Positions 52,067-60,358 of a stretch of DNA of 64,000 nucleotides are shown here, piece by piece. Each line of letters begins with the position of its first letter. Position 1 is the first letter of the stretch. The stretch is taken from assembly GCF_000518785.1 (NCBI RefSeq), contig NZ_KI912496.1, forward strand, positions 46,180 through 110,179. Direction: 5' to 3'. Both the position numbers and the translations under genes were made by a program. Below the pieces are notes generated by a model. That model saw only the letters and a program-made list of their open reading frames with translations. It did not search any database and was not told the DNA's origin. This DNA is from Paenirhizobium selenitireducens ATCC BAA-1503 (GTDB lineage: Bacteria; Pseudomonadota; Alphaproteobacteria; Rhizobiales; Rhizobiaceae).

Positions 52067-53206
52067 CTAGTCGCGAAAGCTCGCCCGAAATCCGTCGTTG
52101 AGGCGATCGATTGCCGTGCGCAGCGAGATCGCGCCGGTCACGGCGTCATTGACGATATGCGAGGCCGCCTCTTGGAAGGGCATGTAGCCGTTGTGCCGGG
52201 GACGCAGCCAGGCCCCTTCGAGGGTCGCCCGCGTGGCGCGATAGAAGTCGAGCGTGGCCGCATTCGCCTCCGCATTTTCCCATCCCGCGGCGTGGCCGGG
52301 CTGTCCGCCGGAGCGCCAGTAGCGGTCGGACTGAACCGCTCCGCCGGCAATCCAGTAGGCAAAGTCGATCGCCGCCTCGCGCTCCTTGGACAGGGCTGAC
52401 ACCGCAATGCCGGTGCCGCCGAGCGCCGAGCCGACGCGGCCGCCTTTACCGGCCACCGCCATGTTGGTGAAGGCGATGCGGCGGTCGCGGAATCCGTCCA
52501 GTGAGTAACTGACATAGCCGTAGATCAGCGGGGACACAGCAATCGGCGAATGGCGCTCGCCCATCCGGTCCAGCACGGCGATCGGGTCCATGGTCAGGCA
52601 GGCCGGATCGATCAGGGCGGCAAGCTCCCGGATCATTTCGAGCGCCAAGGTCGCGGCTTCCGTATCGACGAAGGGCCTGTCCCTTTCGACCGCGCAAGGG
52701 TGGCCGAGATTGCCGGTCAGCGTGAACAAGGTCATCAGCGAATGCGGGGGGCGAAGCGGCAGCAGGACAAGCCCGGCGCGCGCCAGATCCACCACCTCGT
52801 CCCAGCGGGTCGGAGCGATGGCGATCAGGTCGGGTCGATAGGCCAGAACCTGGGTCGCCGCGTCGATCGGAAAGGCCCATTGCCGCCCTTGCCAGTTGTA
52901 GCTCGGGAAGGATGCGCCAACCGAGCCTGCCGCGAGGTCGGCGAAGGCCGCGGCGCGTTCGGGCAGGTCGAGCGGAGCGAGGCAGCCTTCCGCTGTGATC
53001 TGGCCGACATGCGGGTGGTCGATGACGATCAGGTCATACTGTCGCGCCAGTTCTTCGACGGGGAAGCTCTCGAAATCCTGCAGCGAGCGTTTGTCCCATT
53101 CGATCTCGACGCCCGTCTTTTCAAGCCAGTCGGCCGAGCAGGCGACCATCGGGTCATAGCCGCGCGGATGGCTCCAGGTCATGCCCTTCAGGCGAAGCTG
53201 GCTCAT
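52067..53206 (-). CDS. Family 1 solute-binding-like protein without a signal peptide
   Basis: The 379-residue protein resembles extracellular family 1 binding proteins (MSQLRLKGMTWSHPRGYDPM, YDLIVIDHPHVGQI, WAFPIDAATQVLAYRP), but it starts directly with the mature-type domain. The ATG at 53206 overlaps the CaiB gene stop by four bases (ATGA), so no leader is likely to be missing. A cytoplasmic role is therefore implied, perhaps ligand carriage or sensing for the CoA-transferase. A leaderless pseudo-orthologue is the alternative. Confidence 0.8.
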   Translation of the reverse strand: MSQLRLKGMTWSHPRGYDPMVACSADWLEKTGVEIEWDKRSLQDFESFPVEELARQYDLIVIDHPHVGQITAEGCLAPLDLPERAAAFADLAAGSVGASFPSYNWQGRQWAFPIDAATQVLAYRPDLIAIAPTRWDEVVDLARAGLVLLPLRPPHSLMTLFTLTGNLGHPCAVERDRPFVDTEAATLALEMIRELAALIDPACLTMDPIAVLDRMGERHSPIAVSPLIYGYVSYSLDGFRDRRIAFTNMAVAGKGGRVGSALGGTGIAVSALSKEREAAIDFAYWIAGGAVQSDRYWRSGGQPGHAAGWENAEANAATLDFYRATRATLEGAWLRPRHNGYMPFQEAASHIVNDAVTGAISLRTAIDRLNDGFRASFRD

Positions 53207-54363
53207 TGGGCAAACTCCGCCCTGATCCGGGCCGTGTGCTCGCCAACCAGCGGCGCGGCGCGGCCGCCCTTCGGCCGTTCGCCATTGACCCGAACCGGAC
53301 AGCGGGTGGTGCCGATCGAGACATCGTCCTCGCGGGTCACGGTCTGCAGCATGTCCAGCAGCTTGAAGCCCTCGCTGTCGAGCAGTTCCGGCCAGTCGAG
53401 GACCTTGGAGCACCAGATGTCGGCCGGTTCGAGGATCGACAGCCAGTGGTCGACGGTGTCGGTGGCGATGTGGTCTGCGATGATCCTCTTGATGTCGTCG
53501 CGCCGGGTAAACCAGGACTTGGCATCGTCGCGGAATGGCGCAAGCGCCTCAATGCCGAGCAGGTCCTGAAGACGGCCGATCGGGGTCATCGCGATCGCCA
53601 GATAGCCGTCGGCTGTGGGATAGACGCCGTAAGGCGCGGACAGGTAGGCATTGGCATTGCGGAAGGTCGATCGCTGCGGCAGCCGCCGGCCGTCGTTCAG
53701 ATGCGTGGTCAGCAGTTCGAACTGCAGGTCGACCAGGCTTTCCAGCAGGCTCGTCTGCACATGCGCGCCCCTGCCGGAAATGCCCTGGCGAACGAGGGCG
53801 GCCAGAATGCCCTGGCAGGCATTGGCGCCGGCCAGCATGTCGGCGATCGACAGGCCGAGCGGCACCGGGCCCTCGCCGTCGTCGCCGTTTAGCCACATCA
53901 CCCCCGAGCGGGCCTGCGCCAGCAGGTCCTGGCCAGGGCGCATGACCCAGGGGCCTTCTTCGCCGTAGCCGCTGATCGAGGCGTAGACGATCTTCGGATT
54001 GATGGCTTTCACCGCGTCATAGTCCAGTCCGAGCCGCTCGATGACGCCGGGGCGGAAATTCTGGATCAGCACGTCGGCGCGCGCCAGAAGCCTGCGCAGG
54101 AAGGCGAGGTCGTCGGGGTTCTTCAGGTCGATGCCGAGGCTCTCTTTGCCCCGGTTGATCGCATGGAAGATGGTCGAGTCGCCGCCGACTTCCGTGTCGC
54201 TCAGATAAAGCCGGCGGGACAGGTCGCCGCCGTCCGGACGCTCGATCTTGATCACTCTGGCGCCGAGGTCCAGCAGCCGCAGCGAACAATAGGGGCCCGA
54301 CAGAAACTGGCTCATGTCGACCACCGTCAGACCTTCAAGCGGCAGGCCGCCTTCTTCCTGCAT
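53203..54363 (-). CDS. CaiB/BaiF (class III) CoA-transferase
   Basis: The 386-residue protein shows the family start PLEGLTVVDMSQFLSGPYCS, GARVIKIERPDGGD, the NRGKESLGIDLKNPDD substrate region and the catalytic Asp near IADMLAGANACQGILAALV. It would transfer CoA between carboxylates in the cytoplasm. It is the first gene of a two-gene leftward unit with the signal-less binding-like protein. Its promoter has a TATTTGAAT motif shared with the IclR-linked promoters. Confidence 0.9.
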   Translation of the reverse strand: MQEEGGLPLEGLTVVDMSQFLSGPYCSLRLLDLGARVIKIERPDGGDLSRRLYLSDTEVGGDSTIFHAINRGKESLGIDLKNPDDLAFLRRLLARADVLIQNFRPGVIERLGLDYDAVKAINPKIVYASISGYGEEGPWVMRPGQDLLAQARSGVMWLNGDDGEGPVPLGLSIADMLAGANACQGILAALVRQGISGRGAHVQTSLLESLVDLQFELLTTHLNDGRRLPQRSTFRNANAYLSAPYGVYPTADGYLAIAMTPIGRLQDLLGIEALAPFRDDAKSWFTRRDDIKRIIADHIATDTVDHWLSILEPADIWCSKVLDWPELLDSEGFKLLDMLQTVTREDDVSIGTTRCPVRVNGERPKGGRAAPLVGEHTARIRAEFAQ

Positions 54364-54435
54364 GTCTCATATCCTCCCATGGCGCCGTCTCGCGGCGGAC
54401 CCCGCGCATTCCCGAGCGCATGAGGGTCTGAATTC

Positions 54436-54445
54436 TTATTTGAAT
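54436..54445. promoter_or_regulatory. IclR-type motif upstream of the CaiB gene
   Basis: TTATTTGAAT lies 73 bp before the CaiB start at 54363 and forms ATTC and GAAT half-sites (54432-54445). It links this unit to the presumed IclR regulon. Confidence 0.4.
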
Positions 54446-54559
54446 TTTTCTTTCACATATGGGTGGTCAATTCAAGCGTAAAGTGTGCCGACACCGCGAC
54501 TGGCGCCGCGGGCGTTCAATTGAGAAAGTCGGGTGAGAATGTCGGGTGTCGGAAGAGGA

Positions 54560-54766
54560 CTAGTCGGCGAGCAATCCGTCGAAGACTTCGAGCATGGCGT
54601 CGGCAATGGCCTGCCCGAGTTCTGCAGCCGAGGTCGCCAGCGCTTCCTCGTTCATGTCCCGCGCCGCCATGGCGAAGGCGGCCCCTTCGATCGTCACGAT
54701 CTCCTGGGCGCGCTGGATCGCCCACAGGGCAAAGTCGCTACGGTTGCTGATCTCGGTGGTTTCCAC
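54560..54766 (-). CDS. Small hypothetical protein, 68 residues
   Basis: It starts with GTG at 54766, with AGGAGAG five bases upstream, which supports translation. The predicted protein is acidic and helical, with ALWAIQRAQEIVTIEGAAFA, MAARDMNEEALATSAAELGQ and a C-terminal EVFDGLLAD. No transmembrane segment or cysteine is evident. It lies alone between the CaiB promoter and the sugar-importer promoter. I do not recognise the family; it could be a small regulatory or adaptor protein. Confidence 0.6.
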   Translation of the reverse strand: METTEISNRSDFALWAIQRAQEIVTIEGAAFAMAARDMNEEALATSAAELGQAIADAMLEVFDGLLAD

Positions 54767-54840
54767 GGCTGCTCTCCTGGTCGCTCTTGGTGTCGAGCTT
54801 TATAGCGGATATGGGCCGGAGCGACAGTCGATAAACATTT

Positions 54841-54910
54841 GCAATTTTAAATTGCCGTGCACTGCATATACACGTTTTTGGTATGAATATTTACATATAA
54901 TAGTACTATT
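54841..54910. promoter_or_regulatory. Palindromes upstream of the galactofuranose/ribose-type operon
   Basis: GCAATTTTAAATTGC (54841-54855, perfect 7-bp arms) and AATAGTACTATT (54899-54910, perfect 12-bp dyad) lie in an AT-rich stretch before the binding-protein gene. The second, with its TAGTACTA centre, resembles a FadR-type GntR operator and may bind the regulator at 59540. Confidence 0.5.
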
Positions 54911-54971
54911 GGTAGCGTCCCTTCATGCCGGACCTGCGGAGGGCGGGAGCGGCTCATTTGGGAGGAAATCA

Positions 54972-55934
54972 ATGTCTATTCTATCCAGGCTCGCACTTGT
55001 TGCGGGCATGACCGCGATGTTGTCTTCAACGGCGCTCGCGGCAGGGCTGACCGTCGGCTTCTCGCAGATCGGTTCCGAATCCGGCTGGCGCGCCGCGGAA
55101 ACCTCCGTCACCAAGATGGAAGCCGAAAAGCGCGGCATCGACCTGAAATTCGCCGATGCGCAGCAGAAGCAGGAAAACCAGATCAAGGCGATCCGCGGCT
55201 TCATCGCCCAGGGCGTTGACGCCATCCTGGTGGCGCCCGTCGTCGCTACCGGTTGGGATGCCGTTCTCGGCGAAGCCAAGGACGCCAAGATCCCGGTCAT
55301 CCTGCTCGACCGTGGCGTCGATGCCGCCGAAGACCTCTACCTGACCTCGGTCGCATCCGATCAGGTCGAGGAAGGCCGGGTTGCCGGGCGCTTCCTGGTC
55401 GACAGCGTCAAGGACAAGGACTGCAAGGTCGTCGAACTTCAGGGCACCGTCGGCTCCACGCCGGCGATCAACCGCAAGAAGGGCTTCGAAGAGGCCATTG
55501 CCGGCAAGGCGAACATCTCGATCGTTCGCAGCCAGACCGGCGACTTCACCCGCGCCAAGGGCAAGGAAGTCATGGAAGGCTTCATCAAGGCCGAAAGCGG
55601 CGGCAAGGACATCTGCGCCGTCTATGCCCATAACGACGACATGGCGGTCGGCGCCATCCAGGCGATCAAGGATGCCGGCCTGAAGCCCGGCTCGGACATC
55701 CTCGTCGTTTCGATCGACGCCGTTCCGGACATCTTCTCGGCCATGGCCGCCGGCGAGGCGAATGCCACGGTCGAGCTGACGCCGAACATGGCAGGCCCGG
55801 CCTTCGACGCGCTCGAAGCCTATCTCAAGGACGGCAAGGCTCCGGAGAAGTTCATCATCACCGAGTCCAAGCTCTACACGCCGGCCGACAATCCCCAAGG
55901 CGAGTACGAAGCCCGCAAGGGTCTCGGTTACTGA
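54972..55934 (+). CDS. Sugar ABC transporter periplasmic binding protein (YtfQ/ribose type)
   Basis: The 320-residue protein has a signal peptide (about 1-23, SSTALAAG) and a type 1 periplasmic binding fold: GFSQIGSESGWRAAETSVTK, AIRGFIAQGVDAILVAPVVA, VILLDRGVDAAEDLY and YAHNDDMAVGAIQAIKD. The closest described relatives by pattern are YtfQ-type galactofuranose-binding proteins. The ATG at 54972 follows GGGAGGAAA; upstream in-frame extension is noncoding. A strong hairpin follows. Confidence 0.9.
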   Translation: MSILSRLALVAGMTAMLSSTALAAGLTVGFSQIGSESGWRAAETSVTKMEAEKRGIDLKFADAQQKQENQIKAIRGFIAQGVDAILVAPVVATGWDAVLGEAKDAKIPVILLDRGVDAAEDLYLTSVASDQVEEGRVAGRFLVDSVKDKDCKVVELQGTVGSTPAINRKKGFEEAIAGKANISIVRSQTGDFTRAKGKEVMEGFIKAESGGKDICAVYAHNDDMAVGAIQAIKDAGLKPGSDILVVSIDAVPDIFSAMAAGEANATVELTPNMAGPAFDALEAYLKDGKAPEKFIITESKLYTPADNPQGEYEARKGLGY

Positions 55935-55949
55935 CCGCACGCAGCAGAG

Positions 55950-55980
55950 AGGGGGCCGCCGGCATTGCCGGCGACCCCCT
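55950..55980 (+). other. Hairpin after the YtfQ-type gene
   Basis: GGGGG and CGCCGGC (55951-55963) pair with GCCGGCG and CCCCC (55967-55979), with a one-base C/A mismatch and ATT loop. It has no long T-run and probably protects the binding-protein mRNA. Confidence 0.65.
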
Positions 55981-56030
55981 TGCATTGCGTTGTGGGACGG
56001 CGAAATATCGCGATCAGCGGAGGGGAGCAT

Positions 56031-57560
56031 ATGGACAATGAAGGCTCGGGCACGGAATTCGTGCTGGAGGCGCGAGGCGTCAGCAAGATTTTCGGCCAGA
56101 ACCGCGCGCTGAACGACGTGAACTTCGGGCTGAGGTCCGGTGAAGTCCATGCGCTTCTGGGGGAAAACGGCGCCGGCAAATCGACGCTCATCAAGATCTT
56201 GACCGGAGCCTATCAGCCCGACGCGGGCGATGTGATGCTCGACGGGGAACGCGTGCAGTTTCGCGATCCGCTCGACGCGCAGTCCTATGGCATCGGCACC
56301 GTCTACCAGGAGGTCAATCTCCTGCCCAACCGTTCGGTGGCGGAAAATCTCTATCTCGGGCACCAGCCGACGCGCTTCGGCTTCGTCCGCAAATCGCTGA
56401 TCGCGCGCAACGCCCGAGTCCTGCTCGCGCGCTACGGTCTCGACATCGACGTGGAGGCCGAACTCGGCAGCTACTCCGTCGCCGTCCAGCAGATCGTCGC
56501 CATCTGTCGGGCCGTCGAACTGTCCGGCAAGGTCCTCGTTCTCGACGAGCCGACCGCCAGCCTCGACAAGCAGGAGGTCGACAGGCTGTTCGAAGTGATC
56601 GCCACGCTCAAGGCCGAAGGTCTGGCCATCGTCTTCATCACCCATTTCCTCGACCAGGTCTTCGCAATCTCCGACCGGGTGACGATCCTCAGAAACGGCA
56701 AGCTCATCGGAACCCGACCGCTCGCCGGTCTGACGCGGACCGACGTCGTGCGCATGATGCTCGGCAAGGACGTGACCTTCGTACCGGCCGTCACCGGCAT
56801 AGAGGAACGGGAAGCCGGTCCTCCCATGGTCGAGTTCGACGCTTGCGGCAAGGTCGGCAAGGTGAAGCCTTTCTCCGTGCGGATCCACAAGGGCGAGGTG
56901 GTCGGCGTGGCCGGACTGCTGGGCTCGGGACGAACGGAAATGGCACGCGTGATGTTCGGCATCGACCAGACCGACAGCGGCGAAATCCGCGTCGACAAGA
57001 AGCGGGTCGACCTGAAGAGCCCCGCGCAGGCGATTGCTCATGGCTTCGGCTTCTGCCCCGAGGACCGCAAGGCCGAAGGCATCCTCGGCGACCTGTCGGT
57101 GAGGGAAAACATCATCATAGCCCTTCAGGGCAAGCTCGGCTGGTTCCGCACGCTTAATCGCGACGAACAGATGGAGATCGCCGGCAAGTTCGCCGAGGAT
57201 CTCGATATTCGTGCCCATTCCTATGACATGCCGGTGAAGCTTCTCTCCGGCGGCAACCAGCAGAAGGTCATCCTCGCCCGCTGGCTGGCGACGGATCCGT
57301 CCTTCCTCATCCTCGACGAGCCGACCCGGGGCATCGACGTCGGCGCCCATGCCGAGATCGTGCGCACCATCAGCCGGCTGCGCGAAGACGGCCTGGCGCT
57401 GATGGTCATTTCATCCGAACTCGACGAGATCGTCGCCTATTCCTCACGCGTTGTCGTCATGCGCGACCGGGAAATGGTCGCGGAGCTGCGCGGCGACGAG
57501 ATCACGCCTTCCGTCATCGTCCAGGCAATCGCGGCCCAACCCGAGGGAGAAACCGCATGA
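56031..57560 (+). CDS. Sugar ABC transporter ATP-binding protein with two nucleotide-binding domains
   Basis: The 509-residue protein has two ABC domains. The first has Walker A GENGAGKST (about 44-52) and VLDEPTASLD; the second has GLLGSGRTE, the degenerate Walker A typical of RbsA/XylG/YtfR, and FLILDEPTRGIDVG (about 425). The ATG at 56031 follows GGGGAG. It is the energising subunit of the importer encoded at 54972-59547. Confidence 0.93.
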   Translation: MDNEGSGTEFVLEARGVSKIFGQNRALNDVNFGLRSGEVHALLGENGAGKSTLIKILTGAYQPDAGDVMLDGERVQFRDPLDAQSYGIGTVYQEVNLLPNRSVAENLYLGHQPTRFGFVRKSLIARNARVLLARYGLDIDVEAELGSYSVAVQQIVAICRAVELSGKVLVLDEPTASLDKQEVDRLFEVIATLKAEGLAIVFITHFLDQVFAISDRVTILRNGKLIGTRPLAGLTRTDVVRMMLGKDVTFVPAVTGIEEREAGPPMVEFDACGKVGKVKPFSVRIHKGEVVGVAGLLGSGRTEMARVMFGIDQTDSGEIRVDKKRVDLKSPAQAIAHGFGFCPEDRKAEGILGDLSVRENIIIALQGKLGWFRTLNRDEQMEIAGKFAEDLDIRAHSYDMPVKLLSGGNQQKVILARWLATDPSFLILDEPTRGIDVGAHAEIVRTISRLREDGLALMVISSELDEIVAYSSRVVVMRDREMVAELRGDEITPSVIVQAIAAQPEGETA

Positions 57561-58564
57561 GGTCCATGCGCCTGACGCGGGCACTCAATCCGCAGACCAT
57601 TGCGCTGCTCGGCGTGCTGTTCATCAACTGGCTGCTGTTTCCGGGTTTCTTCGACATCACCTGGCAGGACGGCCGGCTGTTCGGCAGCGTGATCGACGTT
57701 CTCAATCGCGGCGTGCCGGTTGCCATTCTCGCCATCGGCATGACCGCGGTCATCGCCACCAAGGGGGTCGATCTTTCCGTCGGGGCAGTGATGGCCATTG
57801 CCGGCGCTGTGGCGGCAACCATGGTGACGGAAGGCTATCCGACCTATGTGGCGGTGCCGACGGCGCTTGCCGCAGCCCTCGCCTGCGGGCTGTGGAACGG
57901 CATCCTCGTCACCTATTTCGCCATCCAGCCAATCGTCGCCACACTGGTGTTGATGGTGGCGGGGCGCGGCATTGCGCAGCTCATTACCGAGGGCTCGATC
58001 GTCACCTTTTCGGACCCTGCGCTGATCTTCATCGGCACCGGTTCCTTCCTCGGCATGCCCATGCCGGTCATCATCGCGGCGGTGCTCTTGATCGCCAGCG
58101 TCGTGGCCGTACGCTCGACTGCGATCGGGCTGTTCATCGAAGCTGTCGGCGTCAACCGCGTGGCGGCCAGCCTGGCGGGCATTCGCAGCCGCCTGCTGCT
58201 GGTGTCGATCTACACCTTCTCGGGGTTCTGCGCCGGGATATCCGGCATCATCATCGCCGGCGACATTCGCGGCGCCGACGCCAACAATGCCGGGCTGTGG
58301 CTCGAGCTCGACGCCATCCTGGCCGTGGTCATCGGCGGTACGTCGCTGCTCGGCGGACGCTTCTCGATCGCCATGTCGGTCATGGGCGCGATCATCATCC
58401 AGGCGATGAACACGGGTATCCTGGTCTCCGGCTTCCCGCCGGAATTCAACCTCGTGGTCAAGGCCGGCGTCATCATTCTCATCCTCCTGATGCAGTCTCC
58501 GCTCGCAGGCAGGCTCATCGAGGCTCGGCGCAACAGCCGCCTCCTTTCGGGAAAATCTTCATGA
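57557..58564 (+). CDS. Sugar ABC transporter permease (YtfT/RbsC type)
   Basis: The 335-residue membrane protein has about nine hydrophobic segments and the RbsC-type GVDLSVGAVMAIAGAVAAT (about 70-88) and LDAILAVVIGGTSLLGGRFS motifs. It overlaps the ATPase gene by four bases and the second permease gene by four, consistent with a heterodimeric channel. Confidence 0.94.
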   Translation: MRSMRLTRALNPQTIALLGVLFINWLLFPGFFDITWQDGRLFGSVIDVLNRGVPVAILAIGMTAVIATKGVDLSVGAVMAIAGAVAATMVTEGYPTYVAVPTALAAALACGLWNGILVTYFAIQPIVATLVLMVAGRGIAQLITEGSIVTFSDPALIFIGTGSFLGMPMPVIIAAVLLIASVVAVRSTAIGLFIEAVGVNRVAASLAGIRSRLLLVSIYTFSGFCAGISGIIIAGDIRGADANNAGLWLELDAILAVVIGGTSLLGGRFSIAMSVMGAIIIQAMNTGILVSGFPPEFNLVVKAGVIILILLMQSPLAGRLIEARRNSRLLSGKSS

Positions 58565-59547
58565 ACCGCAGTCTCAGACCCCTTATGGCCACCGCCGTGA
58601 TCTTCGCGCTCGCCTATGCGGCCAGCGTCCTGCAATATCCCGGCATGTTCTCGACGCGCGTGCTGGGCAATTTCCTCACCGACAACGCCTTTCTCGGTAT
58701 TGCCGCGGTCGGGATGACCTTCGTCATCCTGGCGGGAGGCATCGATCTTTCGGTCGGCGCGGTGATCGGTTTCACCGGCGTGATGATCGCGGTGCTGGTG
58801 TCCTGGTACGGCTTCCATCCGCTCGTGGCCTTTGCCGTCGTGCTGGCGATCTCCGCCGCCTTCGGTGCCGCGATGGGGGCGGCGGTCCACTATCTGCAGG
58901 TGCCATCCTTCATCGTGACGCTCGCCGGCATGTTCCTCGCGCGCGGCGTTGCCTCCGTCATCACCCAGGATTCGATCCCGGTCACCCACGAATTCTACAC
59001 GACCGTCTCGTCGACCTATTTCCTGATGCCCGGCGGGGGGCGCATCAGCCTCATCGGCGGCCTGATGATCCTCGTCTTCATCGCCGGCGCGTTGCTGGCA
59101 CACCGCACGCGCTTCGGCTCCTATGTCTACGCGCTCGGCGGCAATGCCACGTCCGCCCAGCTGATGGGCGTGCCGGTGGCGCGCACCACCATCCTGATCT
59201 ATACGCTGTCGGCCGTCCTGTCGGGTCTCGCGGGCATTGTTTTTTCGCTGTATACGTCGGCCGGCTATCCACTGGCGGCGGTCGGCGTGGAGCTCGATGC
59301 GATCGGCGCGGTGGTGATCGGCGGCACACTGCTGACCGGTGGCTACGGCTTCGTGTTCGGAACCTTCATCGGCGTCATGCTGCAGGGGCTGGTGCAGACC
59401 TACATCATCTTCGACGGGACGCTGTCCAGCTGGTGGACGAAGATCGTCATCGGCGCATTGCTGTTCGTCTTCATCGTATTGCAGCGGCTGGTCTTTTCAG
59501 CATCTTCGGTGCGCGCAAGGGGTTTTTGGAAGTTGAAACATGAGTGA
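58561..59547 (+). CDS. Sugar ABC transporter permease (YjfF/RbsC type)
   Basis: The 328-residue permease has GGIDLSVGAVIGFTGVMIAV, VPSFIVTLAGMFLARGVAS and LDAIGAVVIGGTLLTGGYGF and pairs with the 57557 subunit, as YtfT pairs with YjfF. The start at 58561 overlaps the first permease stop by four bases. The GntR gene overlaps its 3' end by eight bases. Confidence 0.94.
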   Translation: MNRSLRPLMATAVIFALAYAASVLQYPGMFSTRVLGNFLTDNAFLGIAAVGMTFVILAGGIDLSVGAVIGFTGVMIAVLVSWYGFHPLVAFAVVLAISAAFGAAMGAAVHYLQVPSFIVTLAGMFLARGVASVITQDSIPVTHEFYTTVSSTYFLMPGGGRISLIGGLMILVFIAGALLAHRTRFGSYVYALGGNATSAQLMGVPVARTTILIYTLSAVLSGLAGIVFSLYTSAGYPLAAVGVELDAIGAVVIGGTLLTGGYGFVFGTFIGVMLQGLVQTYIIFDGTLSSWWTKIVIGALLFVFIVLQRLVFSASSVRARGFWKLKHE

Positions 59548-60304
59548 ACCTGGCAGTCTGATCCGCGCGCGCTCCGGGCGGTCGGCTGCAGCCAATTTTC
59601 ATTCCTTCATCATCAACGAGATCGGGGCCGGCATCGTCTCCGGCCGCTTTCCCGTGGGTTCCATCCTGCCGCGCGACGCCGAACTCATGGACATGTACGG
59701 CGTGTCCAGAACCGTGTTGCGCGAGGCGCTGAAGACCCTCGAAGCCAAGGGCCTGGTCGAGGCACGGCCGAAGGTCGGGACACGTGTCTCGCCGAGAAGC
59801 CGCTGGGCGCTGTTCGACCAGCAGGTGCTGCTCTGGCATTTCGAAGCGGGGCTCGATCCCGTCTTCGTCGGCTATCTTTTCGACGTGCGGCGGCTGCTCG
59901 AGCTGGAAACCGTGCGGCTGGCGGCGAAGCTTCGCACCGCCGATCATATCCGCATGCTCTACTACTGGCTCCAGCAGATGAGCGTGTCGCGCGGCATGGC
60001 CGATTCCTTCGCGCTCGCCACCCTCGAACTGCATCGCGTGCTGGCGGATGCTGCACAGAACCCGATGCTGCGCGCCGCCCTCGGCGTCACCGAATTCACC
60101 CTCGCGGCAGCGATGCCGGAAGGGGAGGGGCGCGATGACGACAGCTTCTACGAGACGGCCGTCGTCAAGCGGCGCAACTTGGTGCAGTCGGTGGAAGCCG
60201 GCAAGGTCGCCGAGGCCGAGGCGTGTCTGATCGAGGCGATCGCGGTCGATTTTTCCAGCACACAGGCCCGCATGGCCGGGGCACCTTCACCAGGCGCCCG
60301 TTGA
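59540..60304 (+). CDS. FadR-type GntR regulator of the sugar importer
   Basis: The 254-residue protein has a winged helix (about 25-90; ILPRDAELMDMYGVSRTVLR and EALKTLEAKGLVEARPKVGT) and a FCD-type sensor domain with DVRRLLELETVRLAAKLRTA. Unlike most regulators here it is the last gene of the operon it probably controls. The AATAGTACTATT dyad at 54899 is a good candidate operator. A convergent-gene terminator follows at 60305-60338. Confidence 0.9.
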   Translation: MSEPGSLIRARSGRSAAANFHSFIINEIGAGIVSGRFPVGSILPRDAELMDMYGVSRTVLREALKTLEAKGLVEARPKVGTRVSPRSRWALFDQQVLLWHFEAGLDPVFVGYLFDVRRLLELETVRLAAKLRTADHIRMLYYWLQQMSVSRGMADSFALATLELHRVLADAAQNPMLRAALGVTEFTLAAAMPEGEGRDDDSFYETAVVKRRNLVQSVEAGKVAEAEACLIEAIAVDFSSTQARMAGAPSPGAR

Positions 60305-60338
60305 CGCAGGGCCAAACACGTTCCGGCCGTGCCCTGCG
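60305..60338. terminator. Stem-loop between convergent genes
   Basis: CGCAGGGC (60305-60312) pairs perfectly with GCCCTGCG (60331-60338) around an 18-nt loop. It lies between the GntR stop at 60304 and the ParA-like stop at 60359. No strong T-run is present, so termination in either direction is only probable. Confidence 0.5.
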
Positions 60339-60358
60339 AGGTGCGATCCGATCGCCGG

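Noticed and set aside
54594..54971. Extension of the YtfQ-type binding protein to an upstream start
   Set aside because: The ATG at 54972 has a strong ribosome site and begins a normal signal peptide; the extension crosses the promoter palindromes.
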